From assembly GCF_003268615.1 (NCBI RefSeq), contig NZ_CP029844.1:372001-436000 (forward strand): a stretch of 64,000 bases of DNA, written 5' to 3'. This DNA is from Blattabacterium clevelandi (GTDB lineage Bacteria > Bacteroidota > Bacteroidia > Flavobacteriales > Blattabacteriaceae). Every line of letters begins with the position of its first letter. The stretch's first letter is position 1. A program made the translations under genes and the position numbers. Positions 10,034 through 18,840 of this stretch are shown one piece after another. A model generated the notes under the pieces. The model saw only the letters and a program-made list of their open reading frames with translations, was not told the DNA's origin and searched no databases.

Positions 10034-11506
10034 TTATCTATTATCATTTTTTAATAACGTTTTAGCAATTTTCATATCGTTAAAAGGGTAACGTATTCCT
10101 TTAATTTCTTGATAATTTTCGTGTCCTTTTCCTGCTAGAACAATAATATCTTTTTTTTTTGCTAATTGAATAGCTTTTTTAATAGCTTCTTTTCGATTAA
10201 CAATTGTCAAAATATACTTTTTCTTCTTGAAATATGATCTAAACTTTTTCATATCGATTAATATTTTTTTTGGATCTTCTTCCCTAGGATTATCTGATGT
10301 AAAAATTGATCTATCACATAGATCATAGACAATTTTTCCCATTAATGAACGTTTTTTTTTATCTCTATTTCCTCCACAACCTATTACGCAAATTAACTTT
10401 TCCTCTTTTTTTTTTATTTTTTTAATGGTATTTAAAACCGTTTTTAATCCATTTGGATTATGAGCGTAATCAACAATGATACGAATTCCAGAATAGGATA
10501 GAAATTGTTCAAAACGACCTTTTATAGGTTTTATAGTCTTTATTTTTTTTAATATTTCATATTTTTTTTTCCCCAATAATATAGCTGTAGCGTAACTAGC
10601 CAATAAATTGTAAATATTAAATTTTCCAATTAAACCGATAAAAAACTTATTTTTATCAATTAATAATTCATTACCATTGATGTTTTCTTTTAAAATTTTA
10701 ATTTTAAAATCTGCTTTTTTTTTTACTCCGTAAAAATAGATTTTAGCCAAAACATTTTTTATGATTTTATGTGAATTTTTGTCATCAACATTAATTAATG
10801 CAAAAGTATTTTTATGCAAAAAATTTTCAAAAAAAAATCTTTTAGTTGATAGATAATTATCAAAAGATTTATGGTAATCTAAATGATCATGTGTAATATT
10901 AGTAAATATTCCTCCTGTAAATAATAATCCTGTAATTCTTTTTTGATGAATTCCATGTGAACTTACTTCCATAAATGCATATTTACATCCTTTTTGAATC
11001 GATATATTTAAATATTTATTTATTTCAATAATATTGGGAGTTGTATGTAAAGTAGGAATTTTTTTAGACATAATTTTAATACCCATAGTAGAAATAAGTA
11101 TATTTTTTTCTCCCATTTTATAAAATAAACAATGAAGTATTGTAGCCACGGAGGTTTTTCCATTTGTCCCCGTAATGCCTACCAATTTTATTTTTTTAGT
11201 AGGATTATCATAAAAATTAGAAGAAATAGTTCCTAAAGCTTCTATTGAATCTTTGACGAGTACATAGGTAATAGATTTATGTATGAAAAAAGGTTTTTTT
11301 TCGCAAACTATGATATTTGCTCCATTTTGGATAGCTTCTATAATAAACAAATGACCATCTGTACTTCTTCCTTTATGAGCTACAAAAATCCTATTTTTTT
11401 TTACCATTTTAGAATGTATAGAAATCCCTTCTATCCATTTTTTAGAATCTCCTATGATTTTTAATATATTCACTTTTATTAAAATATCCATTAGTAGTTT
11501 TTTCAT
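10034..11506 (-). CDS. murE: UDP-MurNAc-tripeptide synthetase MurE (meso-DAP type)
   Basis: Adds the third stem-peptide residue. ATP-binding TGTNGKTSVATIL starts at residue 112 and the central motif TNITHDHLDYH is near 202. The C-terminal specificity motif DNPR is at 405-408, which in this family marks meso-diaminopimelate rather than lysine as substrate; that agrees with dapF in the same window. Length 490 is normal. The ATG overlaps the ftsI stop by 4 bases (ATGA), so coupling is likely. Confidence 0.96.
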   Translation of the reverse strand: MKKLLMDILIKVNILKIIGDSKKWIEGISIHSKMVKKNRIFVAHKGRSTDGHLFIIEAIQNGANIIVCEKKPFFIHKSITYVLVKDSIEALGTISSNFYDNPTKKIKLVGITGTNGKTSVATILHCLFYKMGEKNILISTMGIKIMSKKIPTLHTTPNIIEINKYLNISIQKGCKYAFMEVSSHGIHQKRITGLLFTGGIFTNITHDHLDYHKSFDNYLSTKRFFFENFLHKNTFALINVDDKNSHKIIKNVLAKIYFYGVKKKADFKIKILKENINGNELLIDKNKFFIGLIGKFNIYNLLASYATAILLGKKKYEILKKIKTIKPIKGRFEQFLSYSGIRIIVDYAHNPNGLKTVLNTIKKIKKKEEKLICVIGCGGNRDKKKRSLMGKIVYDLCDRSIFTSDNPREEDPKKILIDMKKFRSYFKKKKYILTIVNRKEAIKKAIQLAKKKDIIVLAGKGHENYQEIKGIRYPFNDMKIAKTLLKNDNR

Positions 11507-13491
11507 TCTTCTAATTTCAGAAATATAACTTTATTTTTTTTCAATTTATTTCCTGGTTTTACAGACTGAAAAAAAACTTTTCCTATCCCTTTATATTGTA
11601 TCTTTATCCCTCTATTTTCTAATAGAGGGATAATTTCTTTTCCAGGAAAAGAAATTATATTAGGCATAATACCTTGATCAAGGTAATAGATTAACGAATA
11701 ATTTTTGGATTCTTTAATTTTTTTTATAAAATTAATATCTACTTTATTATTTTTGTTAAGATACTTTTTTCCAATTTTTGGATAAATTGATCTAGCTATT
11801 TTATCAAATACGGGGACAGCTACTTCTATTCCGTAATATCCTTTTTCTGGTTTTGAAATAACTACAATACAAGAATATTTTGGATTTTTTGCAGGAAAAT
11901 ATCCTACAAAAGAACTATTGTAAGATAAAGGTTTCCCTTTTATCCAATAATCTAATTGTGTGGTCCCAGTTTTTCCTGCATAAGGATATTCTGGATGATA
12001 ATATTTTTTAGCTGTTCCATTTTTTACCACTCCTTCTAGCATATTTTGAATTTTTTTTATAGATTCTTTTGATGCGATAGAAGGATTCATTACAATAGGG
12101 GTAGTATATTTTTTAATACTTTTTCCATAAAATTTAATATCTCTAATAAAAATAGGTTTAATCATAATCCCTTTATTAGCAATAGAATTATAAAAAGTTA
12201 GAATTTGCAAAGGGGTTAGTTTCAAGTTATATCCGAAAGTTAGCCATGGTAATGTAATACTACTCCAATTTTCTCCACCCGGTTTTGGAATGAAAGGGTG
12301 ACTTTCACCTGGAATATCTATTCCTATTTTTTTATCTAATTTCCATTTTCTAAAATGTTCTATGAATTGTTTCGGATTTTCTTTGTAATTTTCATAAATA
12401 ATTTTGGCGATTCCTATATTTGAAGAATATTCCAAAATTTGTTTTAGATTCATTTTTCTATATCCACTGTAATGACTATCTCGTATTTTTTTTCCTCTTA
12501 ATTTCATAACACCATCTTTAATATTAACAATCATATCCATTTCTATTTTTTTATCTTCTAAAGCAGCAAGAATAGACATAGTCTTGAAAGTAGATCCAGG
12601 TTCACTACATTCCCATACAGAAAAATTTCTTAAATCTTCATAAACATTTTTTTTTGTTTTTTCTAAATTAATCATAGCACTAATTTCACCACTTTTTACC
12701 TTCATAAGGATCACACATCCATGATCAGCATTAGAAATGGTTAGTTCATGAAGTAAAGCATTATAAGCAATATCTTGTAAAGATATATCTATAGTAGAAT
12801 AAACGTCTTTTCCGTCTTCTGGATCAATTTCATTCCCTGAATTTAATGGTTTCCAGATATTAGAACTAATACGTTGTTCTAATCGTTTTCCATTTTTTCC
12901 TTTAAGATACTTACTAAAAGCTCCTTCTAACCCTGCTTTACCCCTATGATCATCGTATCCTAAAGTTCTTTTTCCTATACTTTCTAATGTATGTACTCTG
13001 AAATTTTTCTTTTCTACAATAAAACCTCCTCGTATTTTTCCTTTGTTAAAAATTGGAAAATTTCGTAATATTTTGAAATGTGGATAATCTAAATTTTTTA
13101 CTAATAAAAAATATCTATTTCCCTTTTTTTTTTCGTATTGAAATTTTTTATAAAAAAAATTTCTTGGTTTTTTAAACAAAGATTCTAAAGAATTACACAA
13201 AAAGAAAATATTTTCTTTAAATAATTTTTCTGATATAGATCTAAAATCAATATGAATATCATATCTTATGATAGACATGGCTAAAATACTGCTATCTGAT
13301 GCATAAATATTTCCACGTTTTGCCTTAATTAAATTAGTTCTAATTGTTCTTTCTATAAAAGACTTTTTATATTGATCTGAACAATTCTGAATGTAGAATA
13401 AATTAAAAATAATCAGGGATGCAATAAAAAGAAATAAAAAACCAATTAAGTAAGATTTATACAATAAAATATACCTTTTTCGTTTCATCAT
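11503..13491 (-). CDS. ftsI: Septal peptidoglycan transpeptidase FtsI (PBP3)
   Basis: Class B penicillin-binding protein that crosslinks septal peptidoglycan. One membrane anchor is at residues 13-32, followed by the dimerisation domain with LKAKRGNIYASD-like sequence near 55-65. The transpeptidase domain has all three motifs: STFK at 300-303, SSN at 356-358 and KTGT at 507-510. A single C-terminal PASTA-like domain covers about 605-660 (MPNIISFPGKE, SVKPGNKLKKNKVI). Length 662 is usual for flavobacterial versions. It overlaps ftsL upstream by 4 bases (ATGA). Confidence 0.95.
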   Translation of the reverse strand: MMKRKRYILLYKSYLIGFLFLFIASLIIFNLFYIQNCSDQYKKSFIERTIRTNLIKAKRGNIYASDSSILAMSIIRYDIHIDFRSISEKLFKENIFFLCNSLESLFKKPRNFFYKKFQYEKKKGNRYFLLVKNLDYPHFKILRNFPIFNKGKIRGGFIVEKKNFRVHTLESIGKRTLGYDDHRGKAGLEGAFSKYLKGKNGKRLEQRISSNIWKPLNSGNEIDPEDGKDVYSTIDISLQDIAYNALLHELTISNADHGCVILMKVKSGEISAMINLEKTKKNVYEDLRNFSVWECSEPGSTFKTMSILAALEDKKIEMDMIVNIKDGVMKLRGKKIRDSHYSGYRKMNLKQILEYSSNIGIAKIIYENYKENPKQFIEHFRKWKLDKKIGIDIPGESHPFIPKPGGENWSSITLPWLTFGYNLKLTPLQILTFYNSIANKGIMIKPIFIRDIKFYGKSIKKYTTPIVMNPSIASKESIKKIQNMLEGVVKNGTAKKYYHPEYPYAGKTGTTQLDYWIKGKPLSYNSSFVGYFPAKNPKYSCIVVISKPEKGYYGIEVAVPVFDKIARSIYPKIGKKYLNKNNKVDINFIKKIKESKNYSLIYYLDQGIMPNIISFPGKEIIPLLENRGIKIQYKGIGKVFFQSVKPGNKLKKNKVIFLKLEE

Positions 13492-13826
13492 TTTCTTTTT
13501 GGATCCATCTCTTTTTTATCGATTAAAATTAATTCGTATGGTGGCTCCTCTAAATATTTTAAACCATTTATATTGACCATTTTATTTAAAACGGAAGATA
13601 GTTTCATTTTTAGAAATTTACTATGAATATCTGCATACTCAGATTGAAGTTCTTTTATTTCTTCACTTATATTCGTAATTTTTCTAATTTTACGATCCAT
13701 CATATGAGAACTAGTAATGCTTATTAAAGATAAAATAGTAATAAAAACAATAAAATTCCAACTACGATATGCATCTTCCTTCACTAAAAATTTTCCTTTC
13801 AGTATATCTTTGAAATTAGTCTTCAT
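13488..13826 (-). CDS. ftsL: FtsL-like cell division protein
   Basis: Small bitopic protein of the FtsL type, expected to form a complex with FtsQ and a DivIC/FtsB-like partner. At 112 residues it has a short cytoplasmic start, one hydrophobic segment at about 24-41 and then a predicted coiled coil with heptad spacing (RKITNISEEIKELQSEYADI). The C-terminal part, ending KKEMDPKRK, resembles flavobacterial FtsL proteins. The name rests mainly on topology and on position between rsmH and ftsI, because primary sequence is poorly conserved. Confidence 0.78.
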   Translation of the reverse strand: MKTNFKDILKGKFLVKEDAYRSWNFIVFITILSLISITSSHMMDRKIRKITNISEEIKELQSEYADIHSKFLKMKLSSVLNKMVNINGLKYLEEPPYELILIDKKEMDPKRK

Positions 13827-13840
13827 TAATTATTATTGAT

Positions 13841-14755
13841 TTATAGTTTTTCCGCAATTCTTAACCTAGCACTTCGAGATCTTGGATTATCCATAATTTC
13901 CTGAATACTAGGCCTAATTACTTTTTTATGAATCATTTTAAATGGAATTATATCGATCTGACTACTATTTTTTTGTTTAAAACATCCTTTTTTAAAGAAA
14001 TATTTTGTAATTCTATCTTCTATTGAATGATAAGAAATCACGGAAATTCTACCTCCTGGTAGGATAACTTCAGAAGATTCTAGTAAAAAATTTTTTAAAA
14101 TATTTATTTCATTATTAACTTCTATTCGTATAGATTGAAAAAGTCTAGAAAAAAATTTTTTTCTTTTATTAAAAGAAGATTTTTTAAGAAAAAAAATATT
14201 TTTTAAATCCAAGGTAGTTTTAATAGGTTTTTTTAAACGTCTTTCTAATATTTTTTCAGTAATTTTTACTGCATTTTTGAAATCTCCATATTTGTAAAAT
14301 ATATGAAATAATTCATTTTTTGAATATTTATTGATCACATGTACAGCAGAATAAGAATCTCCATTCTGATTCATTCTCATATCCAAAGTACAGTTTAATT
14401 GATGAGAAAATCCTCTTATAGGATTATCCATTTGAAAAGAAGATATTCCTAAATCAGCTAATAATCCTGATACTTTTTCGATATGAAGTTTTTTCAATAC
14501 ATTTTTTATATGTATAAAATTTTTTTGGAATAAATGAAAACGTTTATCCTTGATAAAATTATTTTTTATGGATTCTTCATCTTGATCCAAAGCAATTAAA
14601 ATAGCTTTTCGATCTAATTTTTTTAAAATTTCATAAGAATGTCCACCTCCACCAAATGTAACATCTATATAAATTCCATTTTTATCTGTAACCAAATTAT
14701 CTATACTTTCTTTGAGTAGTACTGGTTTATGGTAATAATAATGTTGAAATTTCAT
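13841..14755 (-). CDS. rsmH: 16S rRNA (cytosine-N4) methyltransferase RsmH (MraW)
   Basis: SAM-dependent methyltransferase acting on C1402 of 16S rRNA. The SAM-binding loop DVTFGGGGHSYEIL is at residues 31-44. Other signatures are ALDQDEESI, LLADLGISSFQMDNPIRGFS, LDMRMNQ, SYHSIEDRITKYFF and the C-terminal NPRSRSARLRIAE. Length 304 is normal. It is the first intact gene of the division cluster in this window. The mraZ gene that usually precedes it is not seen upstream. Confidence 0.96.
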   Translation of the reverse strand: MKFQHYYYHKPVLLKESIDNLVTDKNGIYIDVTFGGGGHSYEILKKLDRKAILIALDQDEESIKNNFIKDKRFHLFQKNFIHIKNVLKKLHIEKVSGLLADLGISSFQMDNPIRGFSHQLNCTLDMRMNQNGDSYSAVHVINKYSKNELFHIFYKYGDFKNAVKITEKILERRLKKPIKTTLDLKNIFFLKKSSFNKRKKFFSRLFQSIRIEVNNEINILKNFLLESSEVILPGGRISVISYHSIEDRITKYFFKKGCFKQKNSSQIDIIPFKMIHKKVIRPSIQEIMDNPRSRSARLRIAEKL

Positions 14756-15301
14756 TTTTTACTCTTTGAATAGGTTGTTATTTTCTATTGAAAACGAAAT
14801 TATGCTTTATCCTCATATTTTTCATATATAATTCGATAAAATTTTTATTTAATTTAATAAATATTATAAAAAAAGTCTCTATAATAATATAATAAATAAA
14901 GATCATGGAAAAATAGAAACTCCTATTTTTATTCCATTAACAGTAAATTTAAAATAAAGTGTGAAATCTATTCCAAAAAATGAACTATACAATGTTGGAT
15001 ATAAGATTTTTTTTGAAAAAATCCATCTTAGAAAGATAATGTAGGTTTTCAAATTTATTCTATTAACTAATAAGAAAATTAACTTAATATATAAATATTT
15101 GATTACGTAGTGTTGACAAAAAATACATCATAAAATGTTATTTACCTGGAAATGTATTGTAAATATAAAAAATGGGAATATGTAAGAAATCTTTTTTATT
15201 CAAAAAAAAAATTTTAAAAAAAAAGAAATAATCTTCTCAAAAATCCATTTTTTTTTATTGGAAATAATCTATAATTTATTCATGAAAAGAACATTCATAA
15301 A
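14756..15301. other. Gene-free divergent region between rsmH and the LptF/LptG-family gene
   Basis: This 546-base stretch separates two divergent transcription units and must hold both promoters. I do not see an intact gene, tRNA or strong hairpin. No reading frame resembles MraZ. A sequence fitting the -7 element TAnnTTTG on the minus strand lies at 15050-15057 but has no clear -33 element at the right distance. The minus strand holds a long stop-poor frame at 14903-15199, listed separately as a possible gene remnant. Confidence 0.6.
14903..15199 (-). pseudogene. Possible remnant of an unidentified gene
   Basis: Reading the minus strand from 15199 to the TGA at 14903-14905 gives 98 codons with one internal stop (TGA at 15128-15130). 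The last 74 codons are uninterrupted and end in GIKIGVSIFP. In DNA this AT-rich, stops should be several times more frequent, and codons such as GGA, GTT and ACT give a protein-like mix. There is no ATG in frame near the upstream end. I do not recognise the family. Chance is a real alternative, so confidence is low. Confidence 0.28.
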
Positions 15302-16393
15302 ATGAAAAAAATAGATCGTTATATTATTTATAATGTTCTTGTTACTTATATATTTATTACTTTTTTTTTACAGATACTATCTATAGTTATAGATATTTCT
15401 CAACGTATGCATAGGTTGGATAACAATCAAGGATCAATAAAACAGGCTTTAATTCATTATTACCCATTTTGGTCTATATGGTTAGCCAATACTTTTTCCC
15501 CTATTTCCGTTTTTTTATCTATTATTTTTTTTACATCTAGATTAACTAAAAATTTAGAAATGACCGCTATTCTAAGTAGCGGAATTAGTTTCAAAAGAAT
15601 TACTATTCCTTATTTAATTTCAGCATTTATGATAGGAGGATTTTCTTTAATCATGAATTATTCTTTTTTACCCATGGCTAATAAAATAAAAAATAAATTT
15701 CATTATCAATATTTATTGAGTTTAAGACAAAAAAGTCAATACGAAAATAGTAAAGCTATAAGTGCTCAAATTTCCAATAATGAATATCTATTTATTAGAA
15801 ATTTTTCAAAAAAAAAAAATATAGGACATGAATGTGTATATCAAAAACTTAATAGAAATAAATTAGTATATATTTTAAAAGCTAAAAATATTTTTTGGTC
15901 CAAAAAATATCGTATATATATTCTACATGATTATATAGAAACTTATATAAAAAAGAATAAAGATATATTATTCAAAGGATTTTATATAAAAAAAAATTTT
16001 GCTATGACTCCGGAAGAACTTTTACCGGAAGAGTATATAGCAGAAACTATGACCATTTCGGAACTTAAAAAATTTATTAATATAGAAAAAAAAAAAGGAA
16101 GCCATAACATAAATATGCATTTGAATGAGTATTATCAAAGAACAAGTTTACCTTTTTCTACTTTTATATTTACTATTTTAGGATTATCGATATCATCAAA
16201 AATGAAAAAAGGAGGAATAGGAGTAAATCTCATTATTGGATTAATATTAGCCTTTTTTTATATTTTTTTTATAGAAATATCTAAAGTATACTCTACAAAA
16301 GAGTATTTACCTTCTTATTTATCTGTTTGGCTTCCAAATATCATTATGGGAATAATCACATTATTCATTTATTGGAATAGAAATAAAAATTAA
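15302..16393 (+). CDS. LptF/LptG-family permease (YjgP/YjgQ)
   Basis: Inner-membrane component of the lipopolysaccharide export machine (LptB2FG type). It starts MKKIDRYIIYN, a recognisable family opening. Three membrane segments lie in the N-terminal part (about 11-32, 54-78, 98-122), then a periplasmic beta-rich domain, then three more (about 275-362). YYQRTSLPFSTFIFTILGLS marks the start of the second membrane block. I cannot tell LptF from LptG by eye. An 11-base A run lies at 16086-16096. The stop overlaps the convergent htrA gene by 4 bases. Confidence 0.88.
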   Translation: MKKIDRYIIYNVLVTYIFITFFLQILSIVIDISQRMHRLDNNQGSIKQALIHYYPFWSIWLANTFSPISVFLSIIFFTSRLTKNLEMTAILSSGISFKRITIPYLISAFMIGGFSLIMNYSFLPMANKIKNKFHYQYLLSLRQKSQYENSKAISAQISNNEYLFIRNFSKKKNIGHECVYQKLNRNKLVYILKAKNIFWSKKYRIYILHDYIETYIKKNKDILFKGFYIKKNFAMTPEELLPEEYIAETMTISELKKFINIEKKKGSHNINMHLNEYYQRTSLPFSTFIFTILGLSISSKMKKGGIGVNLIIGLILAFFYIFFIEISKVYSTKEYLPSYLSVWLPNIIMGIITLFIYWNRNKN

Positions 16394-17892
16394 TTCATTT
16401 CAAATCCTGCTATATATACTTGACCATTTTGTTTAATAGATTTTATAGTTACATCTCCTTTGTATCTTTTTAAAATACGATCTACATCATTAGGTTTTCT
16501 TATTTTTTCTCCATTAATAGATAAAATAATATCTCCTTCTTCCAGTCCTATAGAACTTAAACGACCTGTTCGGATTTCTGTAATTCTAATACCATAATTA
16601 ATTCCAAAATCTTTTTTGTAATCTTTACCCAGAGTTTCAAAGGTAGCACCTAGTAATTCCGATGGTGTTATTTCCTCTTTTTTTCTAATTTTTGTTCTTC
16701 CTTGTGAATCTTTTAAAGTAACGTTAAAAGTTTTTTTTTCTCTATTACGTACAATATTAACTTTTACCTGATCTCCTGGATGTTTGGTTCCAACCATAAA
16801 AGATAAATCTGCTACATTTTGAATCGGTTTTCCGTCTATACTTTTGATAATATCTCCTTTTTTAAGACCTGCTTCATAGGCTCCACTTTTGTCAAATACT
16901 TCTCCAATTAAGAATCCTTGTTGTGGTTTTATATTTTGATGAGTTTCATTGTTATAAGCTTTTAAATATTCAGCCTTAGAAAGATCCATTCCTCTAACTC
17001 CTAAATATGCACGTTGTACAGTTCCGTATTTCTTAATATCCTGTATCACTTTTCCAACTAAATTTGAAGGAGCGGAAAAACTATATCCTATAAAATTTCC
17101 TGAATTAGAAGAAATTGCCGTGTTAATTCCAATTAGTTCCCCATTTGTATTTACTAATGCTCCTCCACTATTACCAGGATTTACAGCTGCATCTGTTTGA
17201 AAGAAAGATTCTATAGCTGTTTGAGTTTCTCCTCTTAATATTCCTAAATTTCTATTTTTAGCACTTATGATACCTGCAGTAACAGTAGAATTCAAATCAA
17301 AAGGATTTCCTATTGCTAAAACCCATTCTCCTACTTGTACTTTATTAGAATCCGAAAAATAAATAAAAGGTAAATTTTTTTCATTTATTTTTAATAAAGC
17401 TATATCCGTACTTGTATCTGTACCAATCAATTTTGCTCTATAAGTTCTTTGATCACTAAGAGTAATTTCTATCTTATCTGCATCTTTTATGACATGATTA
17501 TTTGTAACAATATATCCATCAGGAGATATTATCACTCCAGATCCATGAAGACCAGGTATATCATTTCTTTGAGGCATTTTACCTCTTCCTCCAAAATCAT
17601 CAGGAAATCCAAAGAAAAAGTCAAATGGATCGAAATTCAATCGATTACTATATTTTTTAGAATAATTTTTTACATTTACTACCGCATGTATTGTTTTTTC
17701 TACTACTCTTGTAAAATCAGGTAATCCAGCAGAACTAATTAATGAAGATGAATTTGAGGGGGTCGTTTTTTCAAACGAAGATCCATATGGAAATAATGGA
17801 GGGTCTTCTTTAGTATATTTTTTGTATACTGCAATAGTCATTACTGAGCTCATGATACTACTAATAACAATATAAACAACTATTTTTTTCAT
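16390..17892 (-). CDS. htrA: Periplasmic serine protease, HtrA/DegP family
   Basis: Periplasmic protease and chaperone for misfolded envelope proteins. An N-terminal hydrophobic segment (residues 3-22) serves as signal or anchor. The trypsin-like domain carries the triad His133 (TNNHV), Asp163 (STDIALL) and Ser242 (NPGNSGG). Two PDZ domains follow, roughly 285-385 (GFLIGEVFDKSGAYEAGLKKG) and 405-500 (LSSIGLEEGDIILSINGE). Length 500 is typical. A TAnnTTTG-type element lies about 50 bases upstream. It converges with the LptF/LptG-family gene and overlaps it by 4 bases. Confidence 0.95.
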   Translation of the reverse strand: MKKIVVYIVISSIMSSVMTIAVYKKYTKEDPPLFPYGSSFEKTTPSNSSSLISSAGLPDFTRVVEKTIHAVVNVKNYSKKYSNRLNFDPFDFFFGFPDDFGGRGKMPQRNDIPGLHGSGVIISPDGYIVTNNHVIKDADKIEITLSDQRTYRAKLIGTDTSTDIALLKINEKNLPFIYFSDSNKVQVGEWVLAIGNPFDLNSTVTAGIISAKNRNLGILRGETQTAIESFFQTDAAVNPGNSGGALVNTNGELIGINTAISSNSGNFIGYSFSAPSNLVGKVIQDIKKYGTVQRAYLGVRGMDLSKAEYLKAYNNETHQNIKPQQGFLIGEVFDKSGAYEAGLKKGDIIKSIDGKPIQNVADLSFMVGTKHPGDQVKVNIVRNREKKTFNVTLKDSQGRTKIRKKEEITPSELLGATFETLGKDYKKDFGINYGIRITEIRTGRLSSIGLEEGDIILSINGEKIRKPNDVDRILKRYKGDVTIKSIKQNGQVYIAGFEMN

Positions 17893-17941
17893 GTTATGTT
17901 CTTAATAATAAGATAATATAATTATATTTATCCTGATTACA

Positions 17942-17949
17942 CAAATATA
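17942..17949 (-). promoter_or_regulatory. Candidate -7 promoter element for htrA
   Basis: On the minus strand this reads TATATTTG, a full match to the Bacteroidetes -7 consensus TAnnTTTG, and would place the transcript start about 43 bases before the htrA ATG. No TTG sits at the ideal 19-base distance upstream, so only half of the promoter is supported. The region is shared with the divergent dapF gene. Confidence 0.35.
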
Positions 17950-18015
17950 TAAATATGATACTTATAAAGTAAACTTTATTTAAAAAAAAATATTAACTTT
18001 TTCTTAATATTATTC

Positions 18016-18822
18016 ATGAAATTTAATTTTTTTAAATACCAAGGGACGGGGAATGATTTCATCATACTAGATATTAGAAAAAAAAAAATTCCGGTATGTA
18101 TCCCTGCTTTGTTTACAAAATTATGTAATAGGAATTTTGGAATTGGAGCTGATGGAATTATTTTAATTAAAAATGATTTTCAAAGCGATTTTTATATGAA
18201 GTATTATAATTCTGATGGAAAAGAAAGTACAATGTGTGGAAATGGAGGACGTTGTGCCATTTCATTTTCAAAAAAATTAGGAATAAAAAAAAAAAATAAA
18301 ATCTATTTTAGAGCTATAGATGGAATTCACTATGGTATAATAAAGGATAAAAATTTGATATGCATAAATCTAATTGATATAGAAATAAATATGATAAAAA
18401 TTTATCCAAAATATATTTTTTTAAATACTGGATCTCCACATCATGTTCTTTTTGTAGAAAATATTCAAAAAATAGATGTTAATAAACAAGGTAGAAAAAT
18501 TAGATTTCAGTCCCCTTATGAAGAAGATGGTGTCAATGTTAACTTTGTGGAAGTTATTGGAAATAATACGATAAAAGTACGGACTTACGAAAGAGGAGTG
18601 GAAAAAGAAACTTTATCCTGTGGTACAGGAGTTACAGCTTCTGCTATTGCAGCTTATGAAAAAGGGATTCTTGCATATTATAATCATGTTTATGGAAAGG
18701 TTTTAGCCTACACTTTAGGAGGAAAATTATGGATTTCATTTAAAAAAATACATGATAAATATAAAGAAATAAATTTAACAGGATCTGTTAAATTTATTTT
18801 TGAAGGGTATATTAATATTTAA
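18016..18822 (+). CDS. dapF: Diaminopimelate epimerase
   Basis: Converts LL- to meso-diaminopimelate, the substrate for MurE and for lysine synthesis. Both catalytic cysteines are seen: Cys74 in MCGNGGRC and Cys202 in SCGTGVTASA. The N-terminal KYQGTGNDFI and GIGADGIILI motifs and the GSPHHVLFV stretch are also family signatures. Length 268 is normal. It starts a plus-strand pair with the M42 peptidase 18 bases downstream and is divergent from htrA. Confidence 0.97.
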   Translation: MKFNFFKYQGTGNDFIILDIRKKKIPVCIPALFTKLCNRNFGIGADGIILIKNDFQSDFYMKYYNSDGKESTMCGNGGRCAISFSKKLGIKKKNKIYFRAIDGIHYGIIKDKNLICINLIDIEINMIKIYPKYIFLNTGSPHHVLFVENIQKIDVNKQGRKIRFQSPYEEDGVNVNFVEVIGNNTIKVRTYERGVEKETLSCGTGVTASAIAAYEKGILAYYNHVYGKVLAYTLGGKLWISFKKIHDKYKEINLTGSVKFIFEGYINI

Positions 18823-18840
18823 TGATAAAGATAAAAAAAT

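Noticed and set aside
15113-15133. TTGACA followed by TAAAAT on the plus strand upstream of the LptF/LptG-family gene
   Set aside because: It looks like a proteobacterial -35/-10 pair but the spacing is too short, it is far from the start, and Bacteroidetes use a different consensus.
17964-17979. Palindrome ATAAAGT-aa-ACTTTAT in the htrA-dapF intergenic region
   Set aside because: Arms of only 7 bases; expected by chance in such composition.
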